A stretch of 64,000 nucleotides of DNA from an uncultured Collinsella sp. (GTDB lineage: Bacteria; Actinomycetota; Coriobacteriia; Coriobacteriales; Coriobacteriaceae), in the NCBI GenBank assembly GCA_900549715.1, contig URPK01000003.1:158074-222073 (forward strand), written 5' to 3'. The number at the start of each line of letters is the position of its first letter. Positions within the stretch are counted from its first letter, which is position 1. A program made the translations under genes and the position numbers. Below the pieces are notes generated by a model, which had not been told where the DNA came from, did no database searches, and saw only the letters and a list, made by a program, of their open reading frames with translations. Positions 17,515 to 25,792 of the stretch are shown piece by piece.

Positions 17515-17657
17515 CGCCTCTCCAATCTGAGTCGTTTGACAATGTCCAGTAGCTGTTCGTTTATCGACAGGTGCACGCGTTTGTTCATTGCCCCTGAGAA
17601 AATCAACAAGGATACTGTTTATAGACACCTGTTTATTATAGCTGAAAGGGAGTACGG
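17515..17657. promoter_or_regulatory. Divergent TetR/Sir2 control region, copy 2
   Basis: Second copy of the control region at 14224-14366. Key blocks: GTTCGTTTATCGACAGGTG (17555-17573) and ACACCTGTTTATTATAG (17624-17640). Read on opposite strands these share CACCTGT followed by an A/T-rich tail, so they form two inverted half-sites about 50 bases apart and are candidate TetR operators. Confidence 0.5.
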
Positions 17658-17858
17658 ATGACCCTGTGCGAGAAACTCGGCATCGGGCTTGTCAGCCGAT
17701 CGTTTTCCCATCGGTCCGTCTATCGAAACGGCGGCACGTCATACGATTTGAGCGATTGCGAGCCTGCTGCTTGCAAGCAAGATATCGAGGCTTTTGCCCG
17801 CAAGGTGGAGGAGGCTGATTGCGTGTTTACGGGAGAGGCAGGTAGGCAGGCGTTATGA
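17658..17858 (+). pseudogene. Truncated copy of Sir2-like gene 1
   Basis: The first ~57 codons match the start of the Sir2-like protein 1 gene: MTLCEKLGIGLVSRSFSHR here against VTLYEQLVIELTNRSFSLH there, and ACKQDIEAFARKVEEADCV against PYDQQIEDFARMIEEADCV. Similarity ends just where the NAD-binding Gly-rich loop should begin, after which eight unrelated residues lead to a TGA that overlaps the ATG of the radical-SAM gene. The ribosome-binding site and start are intact, so a 66-residue peptide could still be made, but it lacks every functional motif. Nothing of the rest of the gene is found downstream. Confidence 0.8.
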
Positions 17859-18544
17859 GCATCTGCATCAAAAATCAGATTCAGAATATGAATATCGTCA
17901 TCGGCTGCACGGTGGGGTGTCCATATTGCTATGCCCGTAACAATGTGAAACGTTGGCATATGATTGACGACTTCGCTGATCCTGCGTTCTTCCCGAGCAA
18001 GCTCAAGATGATGGAAAAGAAACGCCCGCAGAACTTTCTCCTTACCGGCATGAGCGATCTCTCCGGGTGGAAGCTGGAATGGCGAGACGAGGTATTTGCA
18101 AAGATCCATGAGAATCCACAGCATCAGTTCCTGTTCCTGACCAAGAGACCCGATTTGCTGGATTTAGATACCGACCTGGAAAACGCATGGTTCGGCGTTA
18201 CGGTGACGAGAAAAGCGGAGCTGTGGCGTATCGACGCCCTTCGGAAAAACCTCAAAGCAAATCACTTCTTCGTTACTTTTGAGCCGCTATTCGACGATCC
18301 CGGTACGGTCGACCTTTCCGGAATCAACTGGATCGTCGTCGGTACCATGACCGGGGCGCAGAGCAGGAAGGTTCATACGGAACCGGAGTGGGCATGGTCT
18401 TTGACGGACCAGGCGCACGCGCTTGGCATTCCAATGTTTATGAAGGAAGACCTCGTCTCTGTCATAGGGGACGAAAACATGATTCAGGAATTACCGGAAG
18501 AATTCGAAAGAGTGCTGGAGGTGCAGAGAACATGGCGGAAGTGA
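17855..18544 (+). CDS. Radical SAM protein, mobile pair protein A type
   Basis: A 229-residue radical-SAM-like protein. IGCTVGCPYCYARNN (~16-30) holds a Cys-x3-Cys-x2-Cys cluster motif, and FLLTGMSDLSGWK, FLFLTKRPDLL and TFEPLFDDPG follow the pattern of the DUF5131/Gp37-Gp68 phage-associated family. It overlaps the next radical-SAM gene by 13 bases. Such two-gene sets are annotated as 'radical SAM mobile pair' A and B and travel on mobile elements in gut bacteria; their chemistry is unknown. Codons are visibly more AT-rich than in the Sir2 genes just upstream, and its ATG overlaps the stop of the truncated Sir2 gene. This indicates insertion by horizontal transfer. Confidence 0.8.
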   Translation: MSICIKNQIQNMNIVIGCTVGCPYCYARNNVKRWHMIDDFADPAFFPSKLKMMEKKRPQNFLLTGMSDLSGWKLEWRDEVFAKIHENPQHQFLFLTKRPDLLDLDTDLENAWFGVTVTRKAELWRIDALRKNLKANHFFVTFEPLFDDPGTVDLSGINWIVVGTMTGAQSRKVHTEPEWAWSLTDQAHALGIPMFMKEDLVSVIGDENMIQELPEEFERVLEVQRTWRK

Positions 18545-19440
18545 TCGATAGAATCCTCATCAATGAGGTGGAAGCAAAGAACATCATGACCAAGTCCAGC
18601 CTGCCGGTAGGCGGCTACTCGGTCAATCCCTATGTAGGCTGCACGCATGCCTGCAAGTATTGCTATGCCTCCTTTATGAAGCGCTTTACCGGACACAAGG
18701 AGGAATGGGGCACCTTTCTTGATGTGAAGCATTGGCCGGAAATCAAGAATCCGAAGAAATACGCTGGACAGCGGGTGGTTATCGGTTCTGTGACGGATGG
18801 CTACAATCCACAGGAGGAGCGATTCGGGAATACCAGGAAACTCCTGGAGCAGCTGATTGGCAGCGATGCAGATATTCTGATCTGCACAAAGTCCGATCTT
18901 GTGGTACGGGATATCGATCTGCTGAAGAAGCTTGGACGAGTGACCGTTTCATGGTCGATCAACACGCTGGATGAGAACTTCAAGAACGATATGGACTCCG
19001 CGTCGAGCATCGAGCGTCGTATCGCTGCTATGAAGCAGGTGTATGACGAAGGTATCCGTACGGTCTGCTTCGTGTCCCCGGTATTTCCCGGCATCACGGA
19101 TTTTGAGATGATTTTTGAGCGAGTAAAGGATCGGTGCGATTTGTTTTGGCTCGAAAATCTCAATCTTCGGGGTGGTTTCAAAAAAACGATCCTGGATTAT
19201 ATCGCCGAGAAACATCCCGATCTCGTACCGCTTTACGATGAGATCTATAACAAGCGCAACCGTAGCTATTTTGAAGCGCTTGAAGAAAAAGCCGAGGAAA
19301 TGGCCAAGAAGTACGATTGCCCCTTTGTGGACAACGAAATGCCTTATGGCAGAGTCCCCCAGGGGCATCCGGTGATCGTGGACTACTTCTATCACGAGGA
19401 AGTCCGAGGGTCGGATAATAGCGGAAAAAGAAATCGTTAA
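18532..19440 (+). CDS. Radical SAM protein, mobile pair protein B type
   Basis: A 302-residue radical SAM enzyme. NPYVGCTHACKYCYASFMKR contains the Cys-x3-Cys-x2-Cys motif for the 4Fe-4S cluster. SVTDGYNPQEERF is the Elp3/SPL-like segment, and ICTKSDLVVRDIDLL and TVSWSINTLDENF are typical of spore-photolyase-like radical SAM proteins. ATG 18532 follows GGAGGTG; longer upstream frames overlap protein A completely and are not credible. It starts within the last codons of protein A, so the two are coupled. The partner arrangement and moderate GC content mark the pair as acquired DNA. Substrate unknown. Confidence 0.82.
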   Translation: MAEVIDRILINEVEAKNIMTKSSLPVGGYSVNPYVGCTHACKYCYASFMKRFTGHKEEWGTFLDVKHWPEIKNPKKYAGQRVVIGSVTDGYNPQEERFGNTRKLLEQLIGSDADILICTKSDLVVRDIDLLKKLGRVTVSWSINTLDENFKNDMDSASSIERRIAAMKQVYDEGIRTVCFVSPVFPGITDFEMIFERVKDRCDLFWLENLNLRGGFKKTILDYIAEKHPDLVPLYDEIYNKRNRSYFEALEEKAEEMAKKYDCPFVDNEMPYGRVPQGHPVIVDYFYHEEVRGSDNSGKRNR

Positions 19441-19682
19441 ACGGAAACCGACGACGATTCGCTCGAGCGATTAGCGTCCACGCGTGGCTTCTGCCGATTG
19501 GCGCAACGGGCGACGGATTAAGGGATCGCTCGGGCGGATGATCCCGCTGCAGTACAGGCGGTCGCTCAATTTAGCGGCATGAGCGTTTTCGCACGGGAAA
19601 CCAGTATCCCCTGTGCCGAGTTTAATCGTAGCAAATACAATGGGCACTGAGCATCAATCGAAAGTAGTCGATGGAGATGGAT

Positions 19683-20231
19683 ATGCAACTGGCAACCGAG
19701 CGGCTGATACTGCGCCCATGGGCCGAAACGGACGCAGAGGACCTGTACAGATACGCGAAGGACGACAGGGTGGGGCCGATTGCCGGCTGGCCGCCTCACT
19801 CGAGCGTTGACGACAGCGCCGAAATCATCCGCACCGTGTTTTCCGCGCCGGAGACGTACGCCGTTTGCCTGAAGGAAGACAACAGGGCCATCGGAAGCAT
19901 AGGGTTGATGATTGGCGCGCGGTCCGACAAGGAGATTCCGGACACTGAGGGAGAAATAGGCTACTGGATCGGCGTCCCGTTCTGGGGCAAGGGGCTGATA
20001 CCGGAGGCGGTTCGAGAACTCGTCCGCCATGGTTTCGAGGACTTGAAACTGAACAAAATCTGGTGCGGATACTTCGACGGGAACGAGAAATCGAAACGCG
20101 TTCAGGAAAAATGCGGCTTTATTTGGCACCGCACCCGCAAGGACGTCTGCTGTGAGCTGATGGGCGACATCCGTACAGAACATATCGCTTGCCTGACGAG
20201 AAGTGATTGGCTGAGTCAGTCTAAAGCTTGA
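19683..20231 (+). CDS. GNAT-family N-acetyltransferase (RimJ/RimL type)
   Basis: A 182-residue acetyl-CoA-dependent acetyltransferase. The start MQLATERLILRPW is the standard opening of RimJ/RimL-like GNAT proteins, with DAEDLYRYAKDD next. IGSIGLMIG is the beta-4 strand, IGYWIGVPFWGKGLIPEAVR (~95-115) is the acetyl-CoA pyrophosphate loop, and NEKSKRVQEKCGF is the conserved Asn/Ser helix. ATG 19683 is preferred to 19671 because GGAG lies 6 bases before it. It stands alone after a ~240-base gap with no visible gene. Possible targets include ribosomal protein N-termini, aminoglycoside-like amines or other small amines; none is indicated by sequence. Confidence 0.9.
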   Translation: MQLATERLILRPWAETDAEDLYRYAKDDRVGPIAGWPPHSSVDDSAEIIRTVFSAPETYAVCLKEDNRAIGSIGLMIGARSDKEIPDTEGEIGYWIGVPFWGKGLIPEAVRELVRHGFEDLKLNKIWCGYFDGNEKSKRVQEKCGFIWHRTRKDVCCELMGDIRTEHIACLTRSDWLSQSKA

Positions 20232-20576
20232 TATGCAACATGGGTTCTGCGAGTAGCTCGCAAACCCCAGGTCGCAAGTCTTCGTCAGCGGTGAGCAAAG
20301 TGAGTGGTCTCAGGTGGCTTGCCTATGGGCTGGCGCGCAGGCTGGGGCTTCGCCATTGGAGCGATCGTTTCATGTACTTGCCTTTTCGCACAGCCCATGA
20401 TTTAAAAATAATTGGTTTTCCGCAAGCAAGGCTTCCAAGTGCCAGGGACGTTTTCCCCGGCTTTTTCTTATCCAGTTGAGCGCACTTGCCGTCCAGGTCG
20501 TCAGATAACGAAGGCAAGCAGCATAGTCATTGGGATCGTTCTTAAATGACTAGTCGTTAAAGAACGTCCCCGACCA
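20232..20576. other. Intergenic region holding an orphan terminator
   Basis: About 345 bases without a credible gene. It carries a hairpin-plus-T-tract at 20441-20466, preceded by CTTCCAAGTGCC, which also precedes the hairpin upstream of the DUF3800 gene (28466-28504). This may be the remnant of a structured RNA. Confidence 0.4.
20441..20466 (+). terminator. Rho-independent terminator, orphan
   Basis: Arms GCCAGGGA (20441-20448) and TCCCCGGC (20454-20461), with one mismatch, followed by TTTTT. No gene ends just before it on the plus strand except the acetyltransferase 210 bases upstream. Confidence 0.6.
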
Positions 20577-20913
20577 CTAACTATCGCAAGTGACGAAATC
20601 GGGCAGGCGGATGCACGAGATAAAGTTGAAGTCGTCTTTCCTCGTGTAATCGATCTCGCCATCGGCGCGGTCTTGCCACCAGAAGCCCTCGAGCGGCGGC
20701 ACGACGAAGTCGAAATAGCCTTCGATCTCTCGCGGGCCCTTTTTCGACATCTTGATGGTATAGGCGACGCCGTAGGGCATCGGCAACGCGTTCTGCTACG
20801 CGCCGCCTTCGGCATTGGGATCGCCTTCGCCCCGCACGGCAACGTAGCTCATAGACGGAACGATCAGAATGCTCGGCTTGTCAGGCGGTTTGCCCGCGAT
20901 GTTGTAGCGCACC
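20577..20913 (-). pseudogene. GyrI-like domain protein, decayed
   Basis: The minus strand encodes a fragment of the GyrI-like small-molecule-binding family: KPSILIVPSMSYVAVRGEGD, then GVAYTIKMSKKGPREIEGYF and VVPPLEGFWW, which are family signatures. An in-frame TAG at 20796-20798 interrupts it between these blocks. Only ~110 residues of a normal ~200 remain: the N-terminal part is missing, and a stop (20577) cuts the C-terminus soon after LPDFVTC. It is clearly non-functional as a full protein; a 69-residue piece starting at 20786 could be translated but lacks half the fold. Confidence 0.75.
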
Positions 20914-21051
20914 GTAGACGCTGATGGAGATGACTGCGCGCAGGCACGAGTGCGCCGCCGCACCTCATGGCCTGTTTCTCGGGTATTTGGGGCGCGCGGC
21001 GTTCAAAAATGTGAAGCGGTTCCGCATGGCTCGAGACTGAGCCGAGGTGCC

Positions 21052-21243
21052 CTACTTCTCGCCCTCCAGCAGCCCCACGATGCGGTCGATGTCGACGGCG
21101 AAGCGGGGCCTTCCCTCGCGCTCGTAGCGGTCGAGGCATGCCTGGCACTCGGAGACAATGCGCTTGGTGTTGCCGTCGATGATGCGCTGGGGCGTCTCGT
21201 AGTAGGCCGAACCCTCGGTCCTAAAGCGACGCTGCCCCTACAG
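21052..21243 (-). pseudogene. C-terminal fragment of an unknown protein
   Basis: A short minus-strand frame reads RFRTEGSAYYETPQRIIDG and continues through CQACLDRYEREGRPRF to VGLLEGEK and a stop at 21052. It looks like the natural end of a real protein, with good codon use and no start codon or ribosome-binding site. I do not recognise the family. An upstream in-frame TAG (21241-21243) closes it, so the rest of the gene is gone. Confidence 0.4.
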
Positions 21244-21912
21244 GTGAGCGATACTCTACGCCTTGCGGCACCCCGTCGCCCACGGAGGTTAAACGTACAC
21301 GTAAGCCGTACTCTGAAAGCCGCGGTTTCCGGCAAGTAGTTTTTACCACGAAAATTCGCCTTAGATGCGCGTAGCTCTCAAAATAACACTCGCCGAGCCG
21401 TTACTTAACCGCCGACCTCGCTTGATGCAGAGGGCATTGGGGCAACAATAATGCGGATGAGTGCCGAGGATCCAAACGGGTCTCACACCGTCCTTCCAGC
21501 GTTCATGCGTCCGTCTTCATTGCCTGGACTAATTATTCCAAATAGAGCGTTTTGGAGTGCATCGCGGCGTTGCATGAAAACCCCAGATAGCCTATTCTAC
21601 CTAGGGTTTCATTGCTATTCACTACCTTTTGTAACGTGCCGTTTTAGGCTCTCGGTTTACTCCCACTCAGTAATCAAATCGTGCATTCCCATGGTCTCTC
21701 GTCTACGTGGTGCACTGCCGTCTCCCCATTTACTGGAATCAGGCGGTTTTCAGATACCAAAATTGAACTCAAAATGAACTCAACGCCAATTTCTGGCGAG
21801 AGGCTTCCAACGCTAGCAGTCAATACCGAGCACCACTATTTATCACCATTCGCCGCCATCTTCATTTCATGTCCAATTGAATTTTTACGGCAATCACTAC
21901 GGCTTCCAAACA
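21244..21912. other. Intergenic region, no gene seen
   Basis: About 670 bases with no frame that has both a ribosome-binding site and protein-like composition. Base composition falls from GC-rich to about 50% after 21340, so it probably spans the join between decayed chromosomal DNA and acquired DNA carrying the RES gene. Confidence 0.45.
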
Positions 21913-23322
21913 TTAATCAACGGACACACCCCAAGGAAGAACGTCTTTTCCCCTCCCGTTCGTCTTTCCCTTCCACGTTGCGAACAGGTATCTGTCGAAC
22001 TCGAAGAACTCTGTTTCTCTATAGGGATGCTGTCTGTCATAGCTGCCAATATTCGTTATATATGCATGGTCGACAGACCTCAGTTCATAGTCTCTACATC
22101 TCAGCGACGGAGAGAGCTGTTTGTACAGGGCATAGTTGAAGGAATCATCTATTTTCATATGTTTAATGAGCGGAGAGTAGTCCTTGTGCTGATCATAATT
22201 AACAAATAGAGCGAGGTTGACGGCGCAGCGTGCGAATACGTCGTCTTCCACGCGCCGGGAATAATAGGCGACCCCGTCAAGACCATGCTTCTTACACGCC
22301 ATCATTATTGCCTGGGGAACGATGTACTCAGACTTGAACGTTCTGTCAGCTTCGTCGATTCTGTACGAGGTCGCTATCATGAGCATGAATAGTTTAAGCC
22401 AGCAATGAACGCGCCCCTCATCGAAACCGTCCAAGCCGCCGAAATCTCTCACATTGATTGCCAAGTTAAGTATTTTCTGCGTGCCGTCTAAAACTACCGG
22501 TGAGCCGTTGAAATCGATTTCCGGTGGAAATCCCGTCTCTATCCAGCATCCATACGAAGAATTTGCAAGATAATAGGCCGGGCTGCCGGGGATACTAAAC
22601 CTGTAGCTTCCGGTCTTAGATCTCAGGCTCTTCGGCAAATGCAACATCTCTTTTGCCGCATAGGCGCTAGAAGGACTCCCTGTTCTCGACCGAAAGAATT
22701 GTATCTCCTGGCTCCTGTTCCCCGGAAAGGCCCAACTCTCATCTAGCTTTGCAACCGCAAAAGGATCGGAACGAACTTCTGAAACCAAATTCCTGATGAT
22801 TGTGTTGCTTTTTGCAATATCGGCCTTGTAGTAACTACGCAGGGCTTCGAGGATTTTATTTCGATATTTCTTTATTATTGCCAGGCTGCCATCATCCGCA
22901 CCGGCCTTTTCCGCCTGGTTGAGCACAATGTTGTATTTCTCCATAAGGCGGGAATAGTAGTCATTGTCCAGTTTGACAACAAACGGAGCATATAGGTCAT
23001 TACAGATGAAATCATTCAACAACCAAGATAACCCCATCTTTGCACCATCCTCAATTAGATCCCAGTTGGTCAGCACATCCTTAATGTCGAATATACATCC
23101 TGTACTATCCGAAGCAAAACGAACTGGTCGGTTTCGAATAGCGAATGCCGGGCACACTACACAAGAACGCCCCAAGCTATTACGTTTAGGAGGAAAGCCG
23201 CGCTGTATATGGATGCAAACTCGGCAAACCAGGAAGCATGCAAACTGTGTGCTCCCCACCCTGACGCCCTCTTTCAAGTCGACTGGGCGCAGAAAAAAGA
23301 TCCCGCAGCGCCCCAAAGCCAT
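21913..23322 (-). CDS. HEPN/RES-type NAD-targeting protein (predicted)
   Basis: About 469 residues. The N-terminal region has two CxxC pairs (CRVC, CVVC) as in the zinc-ribbon opening of HEPN/RES proteins. A helical middle follows (EDGAKMGLSWLLNDF to ILEALRSYYKADIAKSNTII), then a C-terminal RES-like domain from about residue 220: FFRSRTG, PGSPAYYLANSSYGCWIETG with the Arg/Glu/Ser positions of the fold, and IVPQAIMMACKKHGLDGVAY. RES domains degrade NAD+ in known toxins. ATG 23322 follows GGGAG; a TTG at 23343 is an alternative. Codon use is AT-richer than the chromosome. It is transcribed alone, with no antitoxin-like (Xre/MbcA) gene beside it. It could instead be an antiphage NADase. Confidence 0.6.
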   Translation of the reverse strand: MALGRCGIFFLRPVDLKEGVRVGSTQFACFLVCRVCIHIQRGFPPKRNSLGRSCVVCPAFAIRNRPVRFASDSTGCIFDIKDVLTNWDLIEDGAKMGLSWLLNDFICNDLYAPFVVKLDNDYYSRLMEKYNIVLNQAEKAGADDGSLAIIKKYRNKILEALRSYYKADIAKSNTIIRNLVSEVRSDPFAVAKLDESWAFPGNRSQEIQFFRSRTGSPSSAYAAKEMLHLPKSLRSKTGSYRFSIPGSPAYYLANSSYGCWIETGFPPEIDFNGSPVVLDGTQKILNLAINVRDFGGLDGFDEGRVHCWLKLFMLMIATSYRIDEADRTFKSEYIVPQAIMMACKKHGLDGVAYYSRRVEDDVFARCAVNLALFVNYDQHKDYSPLIKHMKIDDSFNYALYKQLSPSLRCRDYELRSVDHAYITNIGSYDRQHPYRETEFFEFDRYLFATWKGKTNGRGKDVLPWGVSVD

Positions 23323-23406
23323 CAGTGCTCCCGAATAATGCAAACACTCCGTTAATGGACCGTATTATTGCGGTTTAGCAAGGAATGCCCCCTTAACCGC
23401 CAAAAT

Positions 23407-23830
23407 CTACCTTCCGCCGAACCCGCGCTTCCAGTCGAGGTACTCCTCCTCGGAGATCTCCCCGGAGTCCCGTCTCGCGCGCATCGCGGCCCATGCCGCT
23501 GCAGCATATGAGAACCACGAGGTCGCGCGCGACCCAGATCCCGTCGACGTAGAGCACGCGGTGGAGCTCGCCGTCGGGGACGGGCATGGGCCAGACCTCC
23601 CAGAACTCGGCCGTCCTGCGCCTGAAGGAGCGCCCGCCGCCCGGCATCATGGCCTGCGAGTCCTTCGAGAGGAGCTACCCGAGGAACTCCCCGAGCCTTG
23701 TCGCCGTGTCGTCGTACCTCACCGTCGTCGACGCACCGCAGGCCGTGCACCTCCACCGCTGGGACCCCGATGAGGTCCTGCCGTTGCGCTTGGTCCGACC
23801 GCCGCAGTAGGGGCAATAAACGGCCTTCAT
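23407..23830 (-). pseudogene. IS1249/IS256-type transposase fragment
   Basis: Reads MKAVYCPYCGGRTKRNGRTS with a CxxC zinc ribbon, RWRCTACGAST, then an in-frame TAG at codon 52 (23675-23677). It continues LLSKDSQAMMPGGGRSFRRR, AEFWEVWPMPVPDGE and RVLYVDGIWVARDLVVLI, the N-terminal and first catalytic-Asp regions of IS1249-like transposases. It then loses the frame; the end, GEISEEEYLDWKRGF, lies in another frame and may belong to a different protein. Two-thirds of a normal transposase is missing. Dead insertion sequence remnant. Confidence 0.7.
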
Positions 23831-24658
23831 GGGCACCTCTTCCGAAAGCGTATTTAACGGTTCCGGAAAAGGTTATCTACCTGCGAGAACGATAGGCAAC
23901 CGGACACACATTCTGTCCGAGCGGTTAAAAGCGGGCACGGAATTTAAACGGCTGAAAAAGGGGCATCGACCTGCGCCGATGCCCCCAACGTGGACACATA
24001 TTTTGTCCTATAAGCCCGGCTTTGCCCTGCAGCGTTGCCGAAACAGCATCAGGCGGTACTCGACGGTATCAAAACGCGAGTTTAGAAGCCAGTTCCCGTT
24101 ATTCCCACTCTTTCACGCTCGTTTGCCGTTGTGTCAATCCAGTTAACTCCAGCTGGGTCGTCGATCTTGGCCGTCTTGCCACCGAATCCCGCCGCGTGTC
24201 TCCACGTAAGCGTTCGGCACAAATCCTGGGACAAATTCGCAAACTATTCGTCCGCACCCCAACCGCAAACCCGCAGTTTCATTTTTGTCCCGGAGACAAA
24301 AACGGGTTGGTTTTGAGGGCTCAAAACACCCGAATACAGGAGCCAAACCCATCGAATGATCGATTGACGACCACGGCGCGAGATAAATCGTAGCCAGTGG
24401 CTTTGCGGTCTTGCGTTTCCGCAGGTCAACAATGATGCAAAATAGATATGAACGATAGAATCGTCGCAAGTGGCTAACTCTCGTCAAAGGTTCGGAGGCG
24501 TCCTTTCGTCCCTCCAGTATCGTGCTGTATCGCTCCGTTATAATACGCTCAATGCATAAACGGTTTTCGCAACATAGTATATGTTGGAGCCTAAAGAACT
24601 ACTATCCGTTCCTTTTTCTCTCGTAGGCAGGGATACATTTGATTGTCCAATATGAAGC
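23831..24658. other. Gene-free stretch with several palindromes
   Basis: About 830 bases with no supported gene. It holds two 17-base near-identical palindromes beginning GGACACA and ending TGTCC (23902-23918 and 23992-24008, 15 of 17 bases equal), a 9-bp hairpin (23960-23985), and a palindrome with TTTTTGTC/GACAAAAA arms (24282-24302). The AT-rich last 120 bases probably contain the promoter of the nuclease/ATPase operon. Confidence 0.5.
23960..23985 (-). terminator. Hairpin with minus-strand T-tract
   Basis: Perfect 9-bp arms GGGGCATCG / CGATGCCCC; on the minus strand it is followed by CTTTTTCAG. It would end a leftward transcript entering the transposase remnant. Confidence 0.5.
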
Positions 24659-25792
24659 ATGCAACAACAAGTTGCTCGATCTCTCAGTAAAACCAAAGAA
24701 CACCAGAGTGAAACTATCCTGCCGTCAACTAACTATCAGGTATTTGAAATGACGTATAGATTTATCTCGACAGAAAGAGGGACTCCCAGTGGCAACAGGG
24801 CTGAAACCTGTGCTCTGTTGCATATGATGTGTTTTGCCCCTGAACGCGATGAAATCGATTTGTTCGCCATTGACTGCTTTAATGACGTTACAGGAATGGA
24901 CAACTCCTGTAATACCCTTCATGATGTGCAGTCAAAAGGCGAAACAAAAATAACCCCAGCAAAGCTGGGCGAGTATCTAGCTACGCTTTTTGAAAATAGA
25001 GCAAGCGAATTCTCAAAGTATTTCGACACGCTTACCCTGTTTGTCGGGGGCGTATCCCCAACCACACTTGAGAATCCGACGCTAACGGAATTTCGATTTC
25101 AACAGCTGAAGCCAAAATCGCAGGCGAGCGTCCGTGAGCATCTCATCGAGGCGTGCAAGAAGAGGCACAACGACATTCCCGACGGCCTGATCGATGACGA
25201 CGCCATTGACGACTTCTTGAGCTGTGTTAGATTCGTTGTAGCAAAGAAGGACGAGACCGAGTACATCCGCGCTCTTGCGCACAACTCTTCCGCTCTTTTA
25301 ACGGACAAGCGGACCCTTCTTGGTATTTTTGGAGCGATACGCGACCAACAGTCATCGCTCAAAAACCGTGCCGGAATTGCCGGAAGAGCCATAGACAGGC
25401 CTGACGCTGTCATGGATTTCGGACGCACCATGTCAACCCGTCAGATTCGTCTGTTGGTAATTCAGCGCCTCCTCAATATGAGTTTTCTGACAGAAGAATC
25501 TCCCGACAGTTTCCGGCCTTATCTCAATTCGCTTCCTCCGGAAATGCGAATTGAAGACGTGGAGGAAGACTGCAGGAATGAACTTTGCCTTCAGTATTTT
25601 GACAAAAACAACCTTGCTGCTTTCTGGCATCTTCTGGACGAAATCGTAGACATCATTCAGGATGACCCCAAAGCCGATATACAGCAGATTTATAGCAAGA
25701 TCGGCGAAGGCACCTTAGCCTCCTGCACTCAGCTGACCAGAAGATCTCACCTCTACTTTATTGCGACCATTAAGGATGGACTTCGCCCATGA
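24659..25792 (+). CDS. Predicted PD-(D/E)xK (Cap4/DUF4297-like) nuclease, defence effector
   Basis: A 377-residue protein. The N-terminal half carries a nuclease-like pattern: GNRAETCALLHMM, IDLFAIDCFNDVTG, then LHDVQSKGETK, where Asp and Gln-x-Lys are spaced as in Cap4/DUF4297-type DNases. TLFENRASEFSKYFDTLTLF follows. The C-terminal half is helical with no family I recognise. The start at 24659 has no clear ribosome-binding site; ATG 24749 (MTYRFISTERG), with CAGG 8 bases upstream, is an alternative and keeps the nuclease motif. Its stop overlaps the next gene's ATG (ATGA). Gene order, effector then SMC-like ATPase, matches Lamassu LmuA-LmuB; exact family unresolved. Composition is AT-rich compared with the chromosome. 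Confidence 0.6.
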   Translation: MQQQVARSLSKTKEHQSETILPSTNYQVFEMTYRFISTERGTPSGNRAETCALLHMMCFAPERDEIDLFAIDCFNDVTGMDNSCNTLHDVQSKGETKITPAKLGEYLATLFENRASEFSKYFDTLTLFVGGVSPTTLENPTLTEFRFQQLKPKSQASVREHLIEACKKRHNDIPDGLIDDDAIDDFLSCVRFVVAKKDETEYIRALAHNSSALLTDKRTLLGIFGAIRDQQSSLKNRAGIAGRAIDRPDAVMDFGRTMSTRQIRLLVIQRLLNMSFLTEESPDSFRPYLNSLPPEMRIEDVEEDCRNELCLQYFDKNNLAAFWHLLDEIVDIIQDDPKADIQQIYSKIGEGTLASCTQLTRRSHLYFIATIKDGLRP

